In this document: piece by piece, positions 1 through 9,544 of the stretch
Numbering within the stretch: position 1 is the first letter of the stretch
Layout: every line of letters starts with the position of its first letter
Origin: Achromobacter insuavis
Lineage (GTDB): Bacteria > Pseudomonadota > Gammaproteobacteria > Burkholderiales > Burkholderiaceae_B
DNA length: 64,000 nt
NCBI RefSeq assembly: GCF_902859645.1
Contig: NZ_CADIJR010000023.1
Span: 1-64,000, forward strand
Direction of reading: 5' to 3'
Translations under genes and position numbers: made by a program
Notes under the pieces: generated by a model
Databases searched by the model: none
What the model saw: the letters and a program-made list of their open reading frames with translations, nothing else
Told to the model about the DNA's origin: nothing

Positions 1-1126
1 GTCACCGCCGGCGCCGGCCGCGCGCAGTCTGCCATTCCAGCCCGGCATTCCCGACCTCAAGAGCTTTCCCGCGGCGGCCTGGTCGCGCTGCGTGGCCGGC
101 CGCATCAAGTCGCTGCGCGTGCATGACCTGGGCTACGGGCCGGTGGCCGGCCTGCCGGCCCTGCGCGCCGCGATCCTGGCGCACGTCGGCGCCGCGCGCG
201 GCGTGGTGGCGCAGGTCGAGCAGGTGGTGATCCTGCCGTCGACGGCGGCCGCGATCGAACTGCTGGCCCGCGTGGTGCTGACGCCCGAGGCGCCGGTCGC
301 GTGGATCGAGGACCCCGGCTACCCGAAGGCGCGGGCCCTGCTGCAGCGGGCCGGGGCGCGGCTGGCGCCGGTGCCTTGCGACGACGCCGGCATCGACCCG
401 GCGCGCGCCGCCGACGGGCCGCCGCGCCTGATCTACGTGACCCCGTCGCACCAGTGCCCCACCGGCGCCACCATGACGCTGCCGCGGCGCCTGGCGCTGC
501 TGGAAGCGGCGCAACGCCACGACGCCTTCATCATCGAGGACGATTACGACAGCGAATTCCGCTACGCGACGCGGCCGATCGCCGCGCTGCAGGGCATCGA
601 CAGCGGCCAGCGCGTGGCCTACCTCGGCACGTTCTCCAAGACCCTGGCGCCAGGGCTGCGGGTGGCCTACGCCATCCTGCCGCCGGCGCTGGTGGCGCCG
701 TGCCTGGCCGAGATGGCGCTGCGGCAGGGCGAGGTCTCGATCCACATCCAGGCTGGCCTGGCCGACTTCCTGGACGACGGCCATTTCCGCGGCCACATCC
801 GCCGCATGCGCGGCGTCTACGCCGAGCGCATGGACAACCTGGTGGGCGCGCTGACGCGGCATTGCGGGCGCTGGCTGCGGGTGGCGGACGGGGCGGGCGG
901 CTTGAAACTGGCGGTGCGGTTCCGCAACCCGGCCATCGACGACCGCGAGGTGGTGCGGGCGCTGGCGCGGGCCGGCTACGGCGCCCGGACCTATTCGGAG
1001 TTCTGCCTGGCCGCGCCGGAGCCGGGGCTGGTGTTCGGCATCGGCCAGGCCACGCCGGCGCGCGCCGACGCGCTGGCGCTGTGCCTGGCGGCAATCCTGC
1101 GCGGCGCGACGGCGGGCGCGCGCTGA
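1..1126 (+). CDS. MocR/PdxR-type PLP-dependent regulator, C-terminal part
   Basis: The reading frame is open from base 2 of the window, so the N-terminal GntR winged helix lies outside. What remains is the fold-type I aminotransferase domain of a MocR-family regulator. It opens with the linker and FQPGIPDLKSFP box typical of the family. The FSKTLAPGLRVAY segment (lysine codon at 638-640) carries the PLP-binding lysine, and IIEDDYDSEFRY just before it is the family cofactor-pocket signature. Family members use PLP or amino-compound binding to control DNA binding, usually at a neighbouring gene. The class II aldolase starts 125 bp downstream on the same strand. Its exact target cannot be read because the DNA-binding half is missing. 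Confidence 0.9.
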   Translation, partial: SPPAPAARSLPFQPGIPDLKSFPAAAWSRCVAGRIKSLRVHDLGYGPVAGLPALRAAILAHVGAARGVVAQVEQVVILPSTAAAIELLARVVLTPEAPVAWIEDPGYPKARALLQRAGARLAPVPCDDAGIDPARAADGPPRLIYVTPSHQCPTGATMTLPRRLALLEAAQRHDAFIIEDDYDSEFRYATRPIAALQGIDSGQRVAYLGTFSKTLAPGLRVAYAILPPALVAPCLAEMALRQGEVSIHIQAGLADFLDDGHFRGHIRRMRGVYAERMDNLVGALTRHCGRWLRVADGAGGLKLAVRFRNPAIDDREVVRALARAGYGARTYSEFCLAAPEPGLVFGIGQATPARADALALCLAAILRGATAGAR

Positions 1127-1251
1127 GCGGGCGCGTTGCACGCTGCGGACGCTTGCCGTTGCCAGGCCGCCGGCGGGGCGCAAACGGAATACAGTGCGCA
1201 ACAGACCTCGCCGCGTCCTTGCGGCGGGAGAACACCACAAAGGGAGACAGC

Positions 1252-2016
1252 ATGGATACGGCAGGTCAGACGGGCGCCAGCGTGCGCGAACGGGTCGGCG
1301 AGACGGAATGGCAGGTGCGCAAGGACCTGGCGGCGCTCTACCGGCTGGTGGCGTTGTTTGGTTGGGACGACCTGATCTTCACGCACATCACCGCCAAGGT
1401 GCCGGGCACCGAGCATTTCCTCATCAACCCCTACGGCATGATGTTCGACGAGATCACGGCCTCCAGCCTGGTCAAGATCGACCTGCACGGCCGCAAGGTG
1501 ATGGACTCGGAATACGACATCAATCCGGCCGGCTTCACCATCCACAGCTGTATCCACGCGGCCCGCAAGGACGCCATGTGCGTGCTGCACACGCACTCCA
1601 TCAACGGCGTGGCGGTGTCGGCGCAGAAGGAAGGCCTGCTGCCGCTGTCGCAGTTCGCGTTCATCGTGCTGCGTTCGCTCAGCTATCACGACTACGAGGG
1701 CCTGGCGCTCAATCCCGAAGAGCAGCCGCGGCTGGTGCGCGACCTGGGCAGCAACAACTACCTGATCCTGCGCAATCACGGCCTGTTGACGGTGGGGCAG
1801 AGCATGGCCGAGGCGTTCCAGGCCATGCACCGGCTGGAAGCGGCCTGCATGGTGCAGGTGCGGGCGCAGGCGGGCGGCGAACTGACGTTCATTCCGCCCG
1901 AGGTGCTGGCGCGCGCGGCGGTGGAATCCCCAGCCGACCGGGCGCACAAGGCTTCGCTGGCCTGGCCGGGCCTGCTGCGCCGGTTGGACCGGCGCAATCC
2001 GGGCTACGCCGACTGA
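1252..2016 (+). CDS. class II aldolase/adducin family protein
   Basis: A 254-residue protein with the class II aldolase/adducin fold, probably a cytoplasmic metal-dependent aldolase or decarboxylase acting on a phosphorylated or hydroxy-acid substrate. The metal-site motifs are visible: HTHSINGVAV gives a His-x-His pair and LRNHGLLTVG gives the later His. The NPYGMMFDEITASSL stretch matches the family substrate loop. ATG 1252 is preceded by an AGGGAG ribosome site. Family length is usually 210-280 residues, so the gene is complete. The substrate is not predictable. The sequence resembles members annotated only as class II aldolase/adducin rather than L-fuculose or L-ribulose phosphate aldolases. 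Confidence 0.9.
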   Translation: MDTAGQTGASVRERVGETEWQVRKDLAALYRLVALFGWDDLIFTHITAKVPGTEHFLINPYGMMFDEITASSLVKIDLHGRKVMDSEYDINPAGFTIHSCIHAARKDAMCVLHTHSINGVAVSAQKEGLLPLSQFAFIVLRSLSYHDYEGLALNPEEQPRLVRDLGSNNYLILRNHGLLTVGQSMAEAFQAMHRLEAACMVQVRAQAGGELTFIPPEVLARAAVESPADRAHKASLAWPGLLRRLDRRNPGYAD

Positions 2017-2087
2017 CGACCCCAGCGGCCGGGCGCGTCCCGCCAGTGCGGCGGGGCGGGCGCGGCCAGGGTGGCCAGGCCCGCGCC

Positions 2088-2876
2088 TTACTTCTTCCCG
2101 GGCTGCGGTTCCAGGAACTCGCCGCAGTCCGGCACCGGCGTGGCCGGCTGGTAGACCGAGCCGTCTTCCTTCCATTTGTAGGTCACCGTGTAGCTGCACT
2201 GCTTGTCGGCCTGCGGTTGCAGTTGCGCGGCCGTCGGCGCGGGCCGCTTGCCCGGATCGGCGTAGCGGCTGGCGTCGGCCGGGCTGCGCGTGGCCTGGGT
2301 GGTGACCTGCAGGTCCGGGTACGGCTGCTTGCTGGGCAGGGCCTTCACCGTGGCGTCATAGCGGTAATAGTCCATGCAGTTGCCTTCGCGGCGTTTCTCG
2401 TCGGCCTCGTTGGCGCAGGCGCGGATGCCTGCCTTGGCAGTGTAGGGCAGCAGGTGCACCAGGGCCGCGGACTTGTCGCCCAGGTCGACCATGAACAGGT
2501 ACAGGTCGCGGCGCGAGAAGCTGCCGCCGGGGAACTGGATCTCTTCCTTGTAGTCCGGCTCGTTGGGGCCGATCACGCCCACCAGCGCGCGTTCCTCGCT
2601 CAGGCGAATGAGGTGCGGCCAGACCGTGAAGCGCGTGAAGTTCGGGATGTCGGGCAGGTCCCAGAAGCGGTAGTCGGCGCGCAGGGTGCGGCTGGTGGCG
2701 AACGGGCCGTTGTCTTCGAAGCCGCCGTCCACCTTGATCCCCACGCACCAGTCCGTCTGCGCGTTGCAGTACAGCTGGTTCTGCGGGTTGAGCGTCAAGG
2801 TCTCGACATCGGGCTGCGCCGCGCTGGCGGCGGCGGGCAGGACGGCGCAGAGCAGCAGCGCAAGGGCTTTATTCAT
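2088..2876 (-). CDS. hypothetical secreted protein
   Basis: A 262-residue protein that I do not recognise. It begins with a clear Sec signal peptide, MNKALALLLCAVLPAAASA, with likely cleavage after ASA, so the mature protein should be periplasmic. The mature part starts with paired cysteines in LYCNAQTDWCVGIKVDGG, has more cysteines near the middle and C-terminus that could form disulfides, and ends in a Lys-rich tail. ATG 2876 has an AGGA ribosome site. An upstream in-frame methionine at 2936 is rejected because it would bury the signal peptide. It converges with the aldolase gene and stands alone. Confidence 0.75.
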   Translation of the reverse strand: MNKALALLLCAVLPAAASAAQPDVETLTLNPQNQLYCNAQTDWCVGIKVDGGFEDNGPFATSRTLRADYRFWDLPDIPNFTRFTVWPHLIRLSEERALVGVIGPNEPDYKEEIQFPGGSFSRRDLYLFMVDLGDKSAALVHLLPYTAKAGIRACANEADEKRREGNCMDYYRYDATVKALPSKQPYPDLQVTTQATRSPADASRYADPGKRPAPTAAQLQPQADKQCSYTVTYKWKEDGSVYQPATPVPDCGEFLEPQPGKK

Positions 2877-2962
2877 CGTGGTTCCTCGTGGATCGGGAAA
2901 AGCGCCGGCGCATTGTGGCCCGATTTTTCCCGCCACGCGTCACCAATTGTATGAAGCGGTGC

Positions 2963-2987
2963 AAAAATCTCCCGCCCTTGGCGCGGG
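2963..2987 (-). terminator. intrinsic terminator of the LysR gene
   Basis: On the minus strand, directly after the LysR stop codon, a CCCGC/GCGGG stem with a 7-nt loop is followed by AGATTTTT. The stem is only 5 bp, so this is a likely but not strong rho-independent terminator separating the LysR gene from the next minus-strand gene. Confidence 0.45.
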
Positions 2988-3887
2988 TCAGCGTGGCCCC
3001 TGGTCGCGGTGCCGCAGGATCAGGTCGTGCAGGGCCTGGGCCGCGGGCGACAGGTGCGCGCCCTTGCGGCTGATGAGCGAAAAGGTGCGGCCCACCACCG
3101 GCGTGTGCAGCGACACCACCCGCAGCCCCGGATACGAGCCGGCCTGCCACGCCAGCCGCGGCACCACGGCGATGCCGGCGCCGGCGGCCACCAGCCCGAC
3201 GGCGGTCGAGCTGCGCTGCACTTCATAGAAGGCCGTCAGCCGCGGCGCCAGTTCGGCCAGCGCGTGATCGAGCAGCGGCCGGTTGTTGCTGCTGGCGCCG
3301 GGAAAGATCAGCCGGTGACCCTCCAGCTTTTCCCAGGGCAGCGTGCGGCGGCGCGCCAGCGGATGGTCCTCGCGGCAGATCAGCACGAAGTCGTCCTGCA
3401 GCAGCGGGATGCTCTGCAGCGTGGGGGCGTGGGTCTCGGCGATGTTGATGCCGAACTCGGCCTCGCGCGTGAGCACCGCCTGGGCCACCGCGCCGGAAGA
3501 ATGGTCCAGCACCTTGACGCGGTTCTGCGGATGCTCGGCGCTGTAGCGCTGCAGGATGTGCGGCAGGTAGTGCACGCCGATGGTCGGCACACAGGCCAGC
3601 GTCACGTCGCCGCGCTGGGCCTTGCCGGTTTCCCGGATCTCGGTGAGCGCCGCGGCCAGGTCGGCCAGCAGCCGCCGCGCCTGCGGCAGGAAGCTGTCGC
3701 CCGGCGGCGTCAGCGCGACCGAGCGGGTGGTGCGTTCCACCAGCCGCACGCCCAGGAACGATTCCAGGTTCTGCAGCCGCCGGCTCAACGCGGTCTGGGT
3801 GATGCTGAGCTCGCCGGCGGCGCGGCGAAAGCTCTTGTGATCCGCGATCGCCACGAAGGCCTGCACGCCGAGCACGTCGATTTTCAT
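2988..3887 (-). CDS. LysR family transcriptional regulator
   Basis: A 299-residue LysR-type regulator of normal length. The winged helix-turn-helix is at residues 1-65 (FVAIADHKSFRRAAGELSI, then QTALSRRLQNLE). The effector-binding domain follows from about residue 90. The gene is divergent from a 2-hydroxyacid dehydrogenase with 89 bp between start codons. The AT-rich part of that gap (about 3895-3925) is the probable shared promoter/operator. It most likely controls that dehydrogenase in response to a 2-hydroxy or 2-keto acid. The target is inferred from position only. Confidence 0.93.
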   Translation of the reverse strand: MKIDVLGVQAFVAIADHKSFRRAAGELSITQTALSRRLQNLESFLGVRLVERTTRSVALTPPGDSFLPQARRLLADLAAALTEIRETGKAQRGDVTLACVPTIGVHYLPHILQRYSAEHPQNRVKVLDHSSGAVAQAVLTREAEFGINIAETHAPTLQSIPLLQDDFVLICREDHPLARRRTLPWEKLEGHRLIFPGASSNNRPLLDHALAELAPRLTAFYEVQRSSTAVGLVAAGAGIAVVPRLAWQAGSYPGLRVVSLHTPVVGRTFSLISRKGAHLSPAAQALHDLILRHRDQGPR

Positions 3888-3976
3888 GAGAAAAACGCAT
3901 CAATTGACTAATTAATATCATTTTACGGTCGGCGGGGCGGCGCTCACAATGCCCGCATCCTGGCAGGAGACAAACC

Positions 3977-4948
3977 ATGAACATCACCATTCTCGACGAC
4001 TATTTCGACACGCTGCGGGGCTTGCCCTGTTTCCGCAAACTCGACGGCCATGCCGTCACGGTCTGGAACGACCACGTGCAGGACGTGGACGCGCTGGCCG
4101 AACGCCTGCGCGACACCGAGGCGCTGGTGCTGATCCGCGAACGCACCCAGATCCGCGCGCCGCTGATCGCGCGCCTGCCCAAGCTGCGGCTGATCAGCCA
4201 GCGCAGCGTCTATCCGCACATCGACGTCGACGCCTGCACCGCGCACGGCGTCATCCTGTCGTCGAACCAGCACGCCGGCACGCCGTCGTACGCGGCGGCG
4301 GAGCTGACCTGGGGCCTGGTGCTGGCCGGCATGCGGCGCATTCCGCAGGCGGTGCAACTGCTCAAGCAGGGCACCTGGCAGACCGGCATGGGCCGCACGC
4401 TGCGCGGCCGCACGCTCGGCATCTACGGCTATGGCCGCATCGGCGCCGAAGTGGCGCGCTACGGCGCCGCCTTTGGCATGAAGGTGCTGGTGTGGGCGCG
4501 CGAGGCCTCGCGCCAGAGGGCCCGCGACGACGGCTGGGACGTGGCGCCGGACAAGCAGGCGTTCTTCGAGACCTGCGACGTGCTGTCGCTGCACATGCGG
4601 CTGGTGCCGGACACGCGCGGCATCGTCACGGCGCAGGACCTGGCGCGCATGAAGCCGTCGGCATTGCTGGTGAACACCAGCCGCGCCGGCCTGATCGAGC
4701 CCGGCGCGCTGGCGCAGGCGCTGGCCGCCGGCCGGCCGGGCGCGGCGGCGGTGGACGTGTTCGAGTCGGAACCGATGACCGATCCGCAACATCCGCTGCT
4801 GCAACTGCCCAACGCGATCTGCACGCCGCACATCGGCTACGTCACCGAAGACGAATACGAGACCCAGTTCTCCGACGTCTTCGATCAGATCGTCGCCTAC
4901 GCCGCCGGCAAGCCGATCCACGTGATCAATCCCGCGGTCCTGGCCTGA
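3977..4948 (+). CDS. D-2-hydroxyacid dehydrogenase family protein
   Basis: A 323-residue NAD-dependent D-2-hydroxyacid dehydrogenase, acting in the cytoplasm on a 2-hydroxy/2-keto acid pair. The nucleotide-binding GxGxxG motif is [16 protein letters not shown] near residue 155. The catalytic Arg is in [16 protein letters not shown], the Glu in VFESEPM and the His in CTPHIGYV, so the full catalytic triad is present. An AGGAGA ribosome site precedes ATG 3977. It is divergent from a LysR gene. The family includes phosphoglycerate, glyoxylate, lactate and formate dehydrogenases. No residue here fixes the substrate, and isolated pairing with LysR argues against a serine-pathway SerA. Confidence 0.9.
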   Translation: MNITILDDYFDTLRGLPCFRKLDGHAVTVWNDHVQDVDALAERLRDTEALVLIRERTQIRAPLIARLPKLRLISQRSVYPHIDVDACTAHGVILSSNQHAGTPSYAAAELTWGLVLAGMRRIPQAVQLLKQGTWQTGMGRTLRGRTLGIYGYGRIGAEVARYGAAFGMKVLVWAREASRQRARDDGWDVAPDKQAFFETCDVLSLHMRLVPDTRGIVTAQDLARMKPSALLVNTSRAGLIEPGALAQALAAGRPGAAAVDVFESEPMTDPQHPLLQLPNAICTPHIGYVTEDEYETQFSDVFDQIVAYAAGKPIHVINPAVLA

Positions 4949-5047
4949 CAGGCGTTTCGCGGGCGCCGCGGCCGGTTCGCCGAGCGCCTTCGGCGGACCG
5001 TCGCTCCTGACATCACGCGCGCCCTCGGCGGCCGGCCGCGCCCGGCA

Positions 5048-6469
5048 TCACGCGCGCCGCAGGCGGCCCGTCAGCACGATGGCCGCGGCCGGCGCGATGG
5101 CGAACACGCCGAACAGCACCAGCGCCGCGCTCCTGGCGCCGTCAATGCCGCCCGGCTGGGTCAGGCCGCCGGCATTGGCGACCACGCCGGCCAGCGCCGC
5201 GGTCAGGGCGGTGGCGTACAACTGCACCGTGGTGATCGACGACGACGCCAGCGTTTCCTCGCCCGGCGCGGCGGCCGAGAACACCCGCGTCAGCAGGTGC
5301 GGCCAGCCCAGGCCGATGCCGAAGCCCACCGCCGTCAGCGCGATGCCGTGCAGCACCGTGCCCAGCGCGGCCGGCTGCCAGGCGATGACCGGCATGGTGG
5401 CCGCCAGCGCCGCCAGCGCGGCCAGCACCACGATGGGACTGGCCCGGATCAGGCGCCAGGCCCGGGCCGGCTCGCGGCCGGCGCTGTAGATCGAGGCCAG
5501 CGTCCAGCCGCCCGCCATCAGCGCGGTCATGTAGCCCGCGGCCAGCGGCGTCATCGCGTGCGCCACCTGCAGGAAGTAGGGCACGAAGATCTCGGTGGTC
5601 AGGGCCGCCACCAGCAGGCTCATGACGGCGTACAGCAGGCCCAGCTGCGTGCCGAGCGTATAGGCGCCGGTCGGCAGCAGCTTGGCGCGGGCGCGGGTGT
5701 CGATGCGCGCGATGGCGGCGGCGATGGCGATGCCCGCGACGATGCCGGCGGCGTTCCAGGCCAGGCTCTGCGACAGGCCGGCGGCCGAGATCGCCAGCAC
5801 CGACAGCACCAGCAGCGTGATGGTCAGCCAGGGCACCGGGCCTGACGCCGCCTCGCCCGCGGTCCTGCCGCGGAACTGGCTGGCCACGATCAGCGCCAGC
5901 AGCAAGGCCACCGGCACCAGCACCCAGAACGCCGGCCGCCAGTGGCCGCTCTGCGCGAACACGCCGCCGATGGCCGGGCCGCCCAGGGTCGCCACGCCCC
6001 ACATGCCGGAGACCAGCGCCATCGCCCGGGGCCACAGCCGCGCATCGAACACCACGCGGATCAAGGCATAGCTCAGCGCGAACAGCACGCCGCCGCCCAG
6101 ACCCTGCACCGTGCGGCCCAGCAGCAGGGCCGGCATCGACGGCGCCAGCGCGCAGCCGATCGCGCCGGCCGAGAACACCGCCAGCGCCAGCAGGTACGCC
6201 AGGCGCGGGCCGAGACGGTCGATGAGCTTGGCCGACAGCGCCGAGCCGACGATCGAGGCGGCCACGAACAGCGTGGTGTTCCAGGCGTAATAGGCCAGCC
6301 CGCCGATCTCGCGGATGATGGTGGGCAGGATGGTGGTGACGATGTAGATGTTGATGGCGTGCAGCGCGACGCCGCCGGCCAGCGCAATGGAGCGCAGCCC
6401 GTTCCTGCCGCGCAGCAGGTCGGCCCAGGAGGCGGTGGCGGCGCCGGACGGCGGGGGGCTCGATGACAT
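5048..6469 (-). CDS. MFS transporter, DHA2-like
   Basis: A 473-residue inner-membrane major facilitator, probably with 14 helices judging from length and hydrophobic segments. Motif A is seen as AKLIDRLGPRLAY after helix 2, and motif C-like Gly/Pro residues as GVATLGGPAIGG in helix 5, the antiporter signature of drug:H+ exporters. The start at 6469 has a strong AGAGGAGA ribosome site; the longer upstream frame runs into the divergent regulator and is rejected. It is divergent from an ArsR-rhodanese regulator 70 bp away that is the obvious candidate for its control. Substrate unknown. Confidence 0.88.
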   Translation of the reverse strand: MSSSPPPSGAATASWADLLRGRNGLRSIALAGGVALHAINIYIVTTILPTIIREIGGLAYYAWNTTLFVAASIVGSALSAKLIDRLGPRLAYLLALAVFSAGAIGCALAPSMPALLLGRTVQGLGGGVLFALSYALIRVVFDARLWPRAMALVSGMWGVATLGGPAIGGVFAQSGHWRPAFWVLVPVALLLALIVASQFRGRTAGEAASGPVPWLTITLLVLSVLAISAAGLSQSLAWNAAGIVAGIAIAAAIARIDTRARAKLLPTGAYTLGTQLGLLYAVMSLLVAALTTEIFVPYFLQVAHAMTPLAAGYMTALMAGGWTLASIYSAGREPARAWRLIRASPIVVLAALAALAATMPVIAWQPAALGTVLHGIALTAVGFGIGLGWPHLLTRVFSAAAPGEETLASSSITTVQLYATALTAALAGVVANAGGLTQPGGIDGARSAALVLFGVFAIAPAAAIVLTGRLRRA

Positions 6470-6488
6470 GGGGTCTCCTCTTTGTAAA

Positions 6489-6529
6489 TTATCAATCCAA
6501 CAAATGATGGAATGATAGGAAGATGATAA
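6489..6529. promoter_or_regulatory. AT-rich divergent promoter/operator region
   Basis: The 70-bp gap between the MFS gene and the ArsR-rhodanese gene is markedly AT-rich for this genome. Its outer ends are an inverted pair TTATCA (6489-6494) and TGATAA (6524-6529), and inside are three spaced copies of ATGAT. This is a plausible ArsR-family binding region overlapping both promoters; no exact consensus can be claimed. Confidence 0.35.
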
Positions 6530-6539
6530 GGTCGCGTCA

Positions 6540-7226
6540 ATGAAGACCCTGCCGCCGTCCCCGCCAATGACCGATGCCGCCGCCGATTCCCTCGATGACC
6601 TGGCCGATGCCGCCAAGACGCTAGGCCATCCGCATCGCCTGGCTCTATTGCAGGCCGTACTGCAGCGCGAAAGCACGGTCGAGCAGCTGGCCCTGGGGTC
6701 GGGGCTGTCGATCACCAATGCCTCGCAGCATCTGCAGCAGCTCAAGCGCGCCGGCTTCATCCAGTCGCGCCGCGACGGCAAGCACGTGCTGTACCGCGGC
6801 GGCGCAGGACCGGTGTCGGAAGTGCTGTCGGCGTTGCAGGACTACCTGTCGCACCAGCGCCAGGAAATGCGGCGCGTGGCCGCCGACAGCGTCAACCGCC
6901 CCGAGCAGCTCGAAGCGGTCTCGATCGAACAACTGGTCGCCAAGCTCGACGAAGGCGCGCTACTGCTGGACGTGCGCTCGCGCGAGGACTACGCCGCCGG
7001 CCATATTCCAGGCGCGGTCAACATCCCGACCGAGGAGCTGGAGCCGCACCTGGCGCAGCTGCCGCGCGACCAGAACATCGTGGCCTATTGCGGCGGCCGC
7101 TACTGCGTGCTGTCGATGCGCGCGGTGGCGCTGCTGCGCGCCCGCGGCTTCCAGGCGCAGCGCCTGGGCGACGGCTTCCCCGCCTGGAAGGCCGCCGGCC
7201 TGCGGGTCGAGGCGCGGCGCCACTGA
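6540..7226 (+). CDS. ArsR-type regulator with C-terminal rhodanese domain
   Basis: A 228-residue two-domain regulator. Residues 20-90 are an ArsR winged helix: [15 protein letters not shown], then the recognition segment [26 protein letters not shown]. Residues 125-225 are a rhodanese domain with [22 protein letters not shown] and the active-site loop [12 protein letters not shown], so the sulfur-carrying cysteine is present. Family members may sense sulfur, oxidant or metal chemistry through the rhodanese cysteine; the inducer here is unknown. ATG 6540 has AAGG eight bases upstream. It is divergent from an MFS pump and is a paralogue of the gene at 58248-58925, which shares the same domain order and the SQHLQQLxRAGF and RRDGKHV blocks. 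Confidence 0.9.
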   Translation: MKTLPPSPPMTDAAADSLDDLADAAKTLGHPHRLALLQAVLQRESTVEQLALGSGLSITNASQHLQQLKRAGFIQSRRDGKHVLYRGGAGPVSEVLSALQDYLSHQRQEMRRVAADSVNRPEQLEAVSIEQLVAKLDEGALLLDVRSREDYAAGHIPGAVNIPTEELEPHLAQLPRDQNIVAYCGGRYCVLSMRAVALLRARGFQAQRLGDGFPAWKAAGLRVEARRH

Positions 7227-7249
7227 TCACAACCAAGCAGGAGACACAC

Positions 7250-8125
7250 ATGGATATCGGATTCATCGGCCTGGGCGTCATGGGCACGCCGATGGCGCTC
7301 AACCTGGCCCGCGCCGGCACGCCGCTGGTGGTCTGGAGCCGGTCCCCCGGCGGCTATGACGCGCTGCGCGCCGCGGGCGCGCGCGTGGCCGACGAGGCCG
7401 GCCAGGTCTACGCGCAATGCCGCACCGTCATCCTGATGCTGGCCAACGACGCGGCCATCGACACGGTGCTGGCGCGCGGCACGGACGACTTCGAGACGCG
7501 CGTGCGCGACCACGTGATCGTCAACATGGGCACCACCTCGGCCGACTATTCGCGCCAGCTGGGCGCCGACATCGAGGCGGCCGGCGGCCGCTACGTCGAG
7601 GCGCCGGTGTCGGGATCGCGCAAGCCGGCCGAAGCCGGGCAACTGGTGGTGATGCTGGCCGGCCATGACGACGACGTCGCCGCCGTGCGCGAACTGGTGC
7701 GGCCGCTGTGCCGCGACAGTTTCGTCTGTGGCGCGGTGCCGTCGGCGCTGGCCATGAAGCTGTCGGTCAACCTGTTCCTCATCACCATGGTTACGGGCCT
7801 GACCGAGTCGGTGCATTTCGCTGAGCGGCAGGGCATCGACCTGGCGCTGTTCGCCGAGGTGCTGAACGCCGGGCCGATGGCCAGCGATGTGTCGCGCGTC
7901 AAACTGGGCAAGCTGGTGACGCAGGACTTTTCCGTGCAGGCGGCGATCACCGACGTCCTCAAGAACAGCCGCCTGGTGGCCGAGGCCGCGCGCAGCGCCG
8001 GCATCGCCTCGCCGCTGCTGGATGCCAGCCACGCGCTGTACGGCGAGACCGAGGCCCAGGGCCTGGGCGCGTCCGACATGGTGGCGGTAATCCGCGCCAT
8101 CGAGCGGCGCACCGACGCCGGCTGA
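7250..8125 (+). CDS. NAD(P)-dependent oxidoreductase, 3-hydroxyisobutyrate dehydrogenase family
   Basis: A 291-residue beta-hydroxyacid dehydrogenase with the N-terminal Rossmann motif [21 protein letters not shown]. The substrate-binding element is [16 protein letters not shown]. The catalytic lysine is in [11 protein letters not shown] near residue 170, matching the GxxxKxxxN family motif. The family includes 3-hydroxyisobutyrate, tartronate semialdehyde and GHB dehydrogenases; the substrate here is not resolved. GGAG lies upstream of ATG 7250. It begins 23 bp after the ArsR-rhodanese gene on the same strand and may be co-transcribed with it. Confidence 0.9.
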   Translation: MDIGFIGLGVMGTPMALNLARAGTPLVVWSRSPGGYDALRAAGARVADEAGQVYAQCRTVILMLANDAAIDTVLARGTDDFETRVRDHVIVNMGTTSADYSRQLGADIEAAGGRYVEAPVSGSRKPAEAGQLVVMLAGHDDDVAAVRELVRPLCRDSFVCGAVPSALAMKLSVNLFLITMVTGLTESVHFAERQGIDLALFAEVLNAGPMASDVSRVKLGKLVTQDFSVQAAITDVLKNSRLVAEAARSAGIASPLLDASHALYGETEAQGLGASDMVAVIRAIERRTDAG

Positions 8126-8165
8126 CGGCCGCCGCCAACCCTTCTTCTTTTTTTTCCGTAGCACC

Positions 8166-8615
8166 ATGATCACTCTGAGAACCTCCACCCCCGCGGACGG
8201 CGAACGCGTCGTCGACATCTGGCGCCGCGCCGTGGATGCGACCCACGACTTCCTGTCGCCGCAGGACCGCCATGACATCGAGGCCGAGGTGGTGGGCTTC
8301 CTGCCCGCCGCCACGCTCGATCTGGCCGTGGATGCGGACGACCGCGCGCTGGCGTTCATGCTGCTCGACGGCAGCCACATGGAAGCGCTGTTCGTCGATC
8401 CCGCCGCGCGCGGCACGGGCGTCGGGCGCGCGCTGGTCGAGGACGCGCTGCGGCGCCATCCCGGCCTGAGCACCGACGTCAACGAGCAGAACGCGCAGGC
8501 GATCGGCTTCTATGAACGGCTGGGCTTCGAGCGCACCGGGCGTTCCGAGCGGGATGGCCAGGGACGGGCCTATCCGCTGATCCATCTGCGTCATCGCGGC
8601 GACGCGCCGGCATGA
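8166..8615 (+). CDS. GNAT family N-acetyltransferase
   Basis: A 149-residue single-domain GNAT acetyltransferase. The acetyl-CoA pyrophosphate loop is VDPAARGTGVGRALVEDAL (the R/Q-x-x-G-x-G/A signature), followed by the C-terminal NEQNAQAIGFYERLGFE block typical of the fold. It resembles small-molecule or protein N-acetyltransferases of the YjaB type. Its stop codon overlaps the start of the next gene in an ATGA, so the two are translationally coupled. An unusual run of T residues (8140-8158) replaces a recognisable ribosome site. Acceptor substrate unknown. Confidence 0.88.
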   Translation: MITLRTSTPADGERVVDIWRRAVDATHDFLSPQDRHDIEAEVVGFLPAATLDLAVDADDRALAFMLLDGSHMEALFVDPAARGTGVGRALVEDALRRHPGLSTDVNEQNAQAIGFYERLGFERTGRSERDGQGRAYPLIHLRHRGDAPA

Positions 8616-9463
8616 GCCCGGTCTTCAAGTCCGAGCGCCACGCCGAAGCCGTGCGCCAGGCCTATGCCGCCGCGCTGGTCCATTGGCCGGCCGATGTGCG
8701 GCGGGTGACGGTGCCGACGCCGGCTGGCGACACCCATGTGCTGGTGTGTGGCCGCGAGAACGCGCCGCCGCTGGTGCTGCTGCATGGCGCGCAGAGCACG
8801 GCGGCCAGCTGGCAGCGGCAGGCGGCGGCCTGGGCGCCGCATTTCCGCATTTACGCGATCGACCTGATCGGCGAGGCCGGCCCGAGCGCGCCGGCGCGGC
8901 TGCCGCTGGCGAGCGATGCGCACGCGGCCTGGCTGGAGGCGGTGCTCGACGGCCTGGGCGTGGCGCGCGCGGCGTGCTTCGGCATTTCGCTGGGCGCGTG
9001 GCTGGCGCTGGACTTCGCCGTGCGGCGGCCGGCGCGGGTCGAGCGGCTGGCGCTGTTGTGTCCGTCCGGCATCGGCCGGCAGAAGAACATCCTGCCGTGG
9101 GTCCTGCCGCTGCTGCTGCTGGGGCCCGCGGGCCGCGCGCTGGTGCGTCGCCGCATCATCGGGCCGCTGCCGGCCGATCCGGCGCCCGCCGACCGCGCCC
9201 AGTTCGCGTTGATGCAGGCTATCGACCGCGGCTTCCGGTCGCGCTTCGGCGCCATTCCGGTCTTCGGCGACGAGGCGCTGCGCCAGCTGGCGCAGCCGCT
9301 GTTCGTGGCGGTGGGCGGGCGCGATGTGATGCTCGATTCGCAAGATACCCGAGAGCGGCTGCGCCGCCTGGCGCCGCGCGCGCAGGTGACGCTGTTGCCG
9401 CGCGAGCGCCATTTCATCCGCGGGCAGAACGACGCGGTGCTGGCGTTCCTGCGGGCGGCCTAG
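8612..9463 (+). CDS. alpha/beta hydrolase
   Basis: A 283-residue alpha/beta hydrolase. The oxyanion segment is LVLLHGAQSTAASWQRQ. The nucleophile elbow is CFGISLGAWLAL (GxSxG with Ser). The acid is expected in FVAVGGRDVMLDSQ and the catalytic His in LLPRERHFIRGQND, so the triad is complete. No signal peptide; cytoplasmic. It overlaps the upstream acetyltransferase by four bases, making a two-gene unit. Such pairs often process small esters or lactones, but nothing in the sequence fixes the substrate. Confidence 0.88.
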   Translation: MSPVFKSERHAEAVRQAYAAALVHWPADVRRVTVPTPAGDTHVLVCGRENAPPLVLLHGAQSTAASWQRQAAAWAPHFRIYAIDLIGEAGPSAPARLPLASDAHAAWLEAVLDGLGVARAACFGISLGAWLALDFAVRRPARVERLALLCPSGIGRQKNILPWVLPLLLLGPAGRALVRRRIIGPLPADPAPADRAQFALMQAIDRGFRSRFGAIPVFGDEALRQLAQPLFVAVGGRDVMLDSQDTRERLRRLAPRAQVTLLPRERHFIRGQNDAVLAFLRAA

Positions 9464-9544
9464 GGTCTGTTCACAGGCGCCTCGCACGGGCCGGCAATCG
9501 GGCGCCAGGCGAGGTCGCGCAGCACCGGGGGCGCGATTGCGCCG

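Noticed and set aside
8126-8165. T-rich run between the 3-hydroxyisobutyrate-dehydrogenase-like gene and the acetyltransferase gene, as a terminator
   Set aside because: No stable stem immediately precedes the T-run; the GC-rich bases before it pair poorly.
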